Source: Flavobacterium sp. (GTDB lineage Bacteria; Bacteroidota; Bacteroidia; Flavobacteriales; Flavobacteriaceae). From it: a stretch of DNA of 64,000 nucleotides. Position 1 is the stretch's first letter. Each line of letters begins with the position of its first letter. Shown here piece after piece: positions 63,978-64,000 of this stretch. Made by a program: the position numbers and the translations under genes. The notes below the pieces were generated by a model that was not told where the DNA came from, made no database searches, and saw only the letters and a list, made by a program, of their open reading frames with translations. The stretch spans positions 69,166-133,165 of the forward strand of contig JASLED010000070.1 in assembly GCA_030151255.1 (NCBI GenBank), written 5' to 3'.

Positions 63978-64000
63978 AGCGGAAGACGAGGCTCGAACTC
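63978..64000 (-). tRNA. tRNA-Gly copy 3, cut by the window end
   Basis: The first 23 plus-strand bases (the 3' part of the gene) match copies 1 and 2. The rest lies beyond the window. Confidence 0.9.

Overview
The window is a dense, AT-rich stretch of a Bacteroidota chromosome, most likely from the family Flavobacteriaceae. The clues are lysine/asparagine/isoleucine-rich proteins with few Shine-Dalgarno sites, signal peptides ending in AQ, TAnnTTTG -7 promoter boxes, SusC/BtuB-type TonB receptors with carboxypeptidase-like regulatory domains, HYC_CC_PP and GYDIA-type proteins, and a DnaE carrying an N-terminal proofreading exonuclease. No insertion sequence, prophage or CRISPR array was seen. 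Most of the window is ordinary chromosome.

Layout. 0-4.4 kb: rpsO, a GAF/free-Met-sulfoxide-reductase-like protein, then a three-gene metal module (HYC_CC_PP protein, TonB receptor, periplasmic HMA protein). 4.4-11.5 kb: a gene-free stretch with two long hairpins, a BaiN-type flavoprotein, envelope proteins of unknown role, an alpha carbonic anhydrase, and two isoprenoid genes (GHMP kinase, class II HMG-CoA reductase). 11.7-21.8 kb: a peptide-scavenging island with a dipeptidyl peptidase IV, four tandem POT/MFS peptide transporters and a secreted thioredoxin. 21.7-26.6 kb (minus strand): comEC, an NlpC/P60 hydrolase, lpxB, a small membrane protein and surE. 26.8-37.9 kb: tail-specific protease, ABC permease, GH25 lysozyme, MscS channel, tRNA-Leu, M20 dipeptidase, a glycosyltransferase, miaE and a helical-repeat protein.

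38.0-42.4 kb holds the most unusual part: a lipoprotein with MORN-like strand repeats, a BlaI/MecI-type repressor, an M56 (BlaR1-like) membrane peptidase fused to a TonB C-terminal domain, an unknown exported protein, and three small exported proteins that are little more than a signal peptide plus that same TonB domain. At least one of them looks like a copy of the last third of the M56 fusion. Two tandem 14-bp palindromes, 20 bp apart, lie directly before the first gene and probably bind the repressor.

42.4-46.8 kb: YjbR-like protein, cyclase-family hydrolase, hemW, ruvC, a flippase-like membrane protein and a lipoprotein. 46.9-53.8 kb: a DMT exporter, then a cobalamin-riboswitch-controlled surface uptake operon (BtuB receptor, BtuG-like propeller, PKD-like surface lipoprotein, DUF4465 lipoprotein). 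54-64 kb: two tRNA-Asp, trxA, a MepB-family protein, dnaE, a lipoprotein, PAP2 phosphatase, tatA, pepE and the start of a 109-bp tandem array of tRNA-Gly genes that runs off the end of the window.

Functional themes are scavenging of peptides (DPP IV, POT transporters, M20 dipeptidase, PepE), TonB-dependent import of metal and vitamin B12, and envelope sensing through the BlaI/M56/TonB cluster. All functional calls come from reading motifs and gene context; no database search was run.
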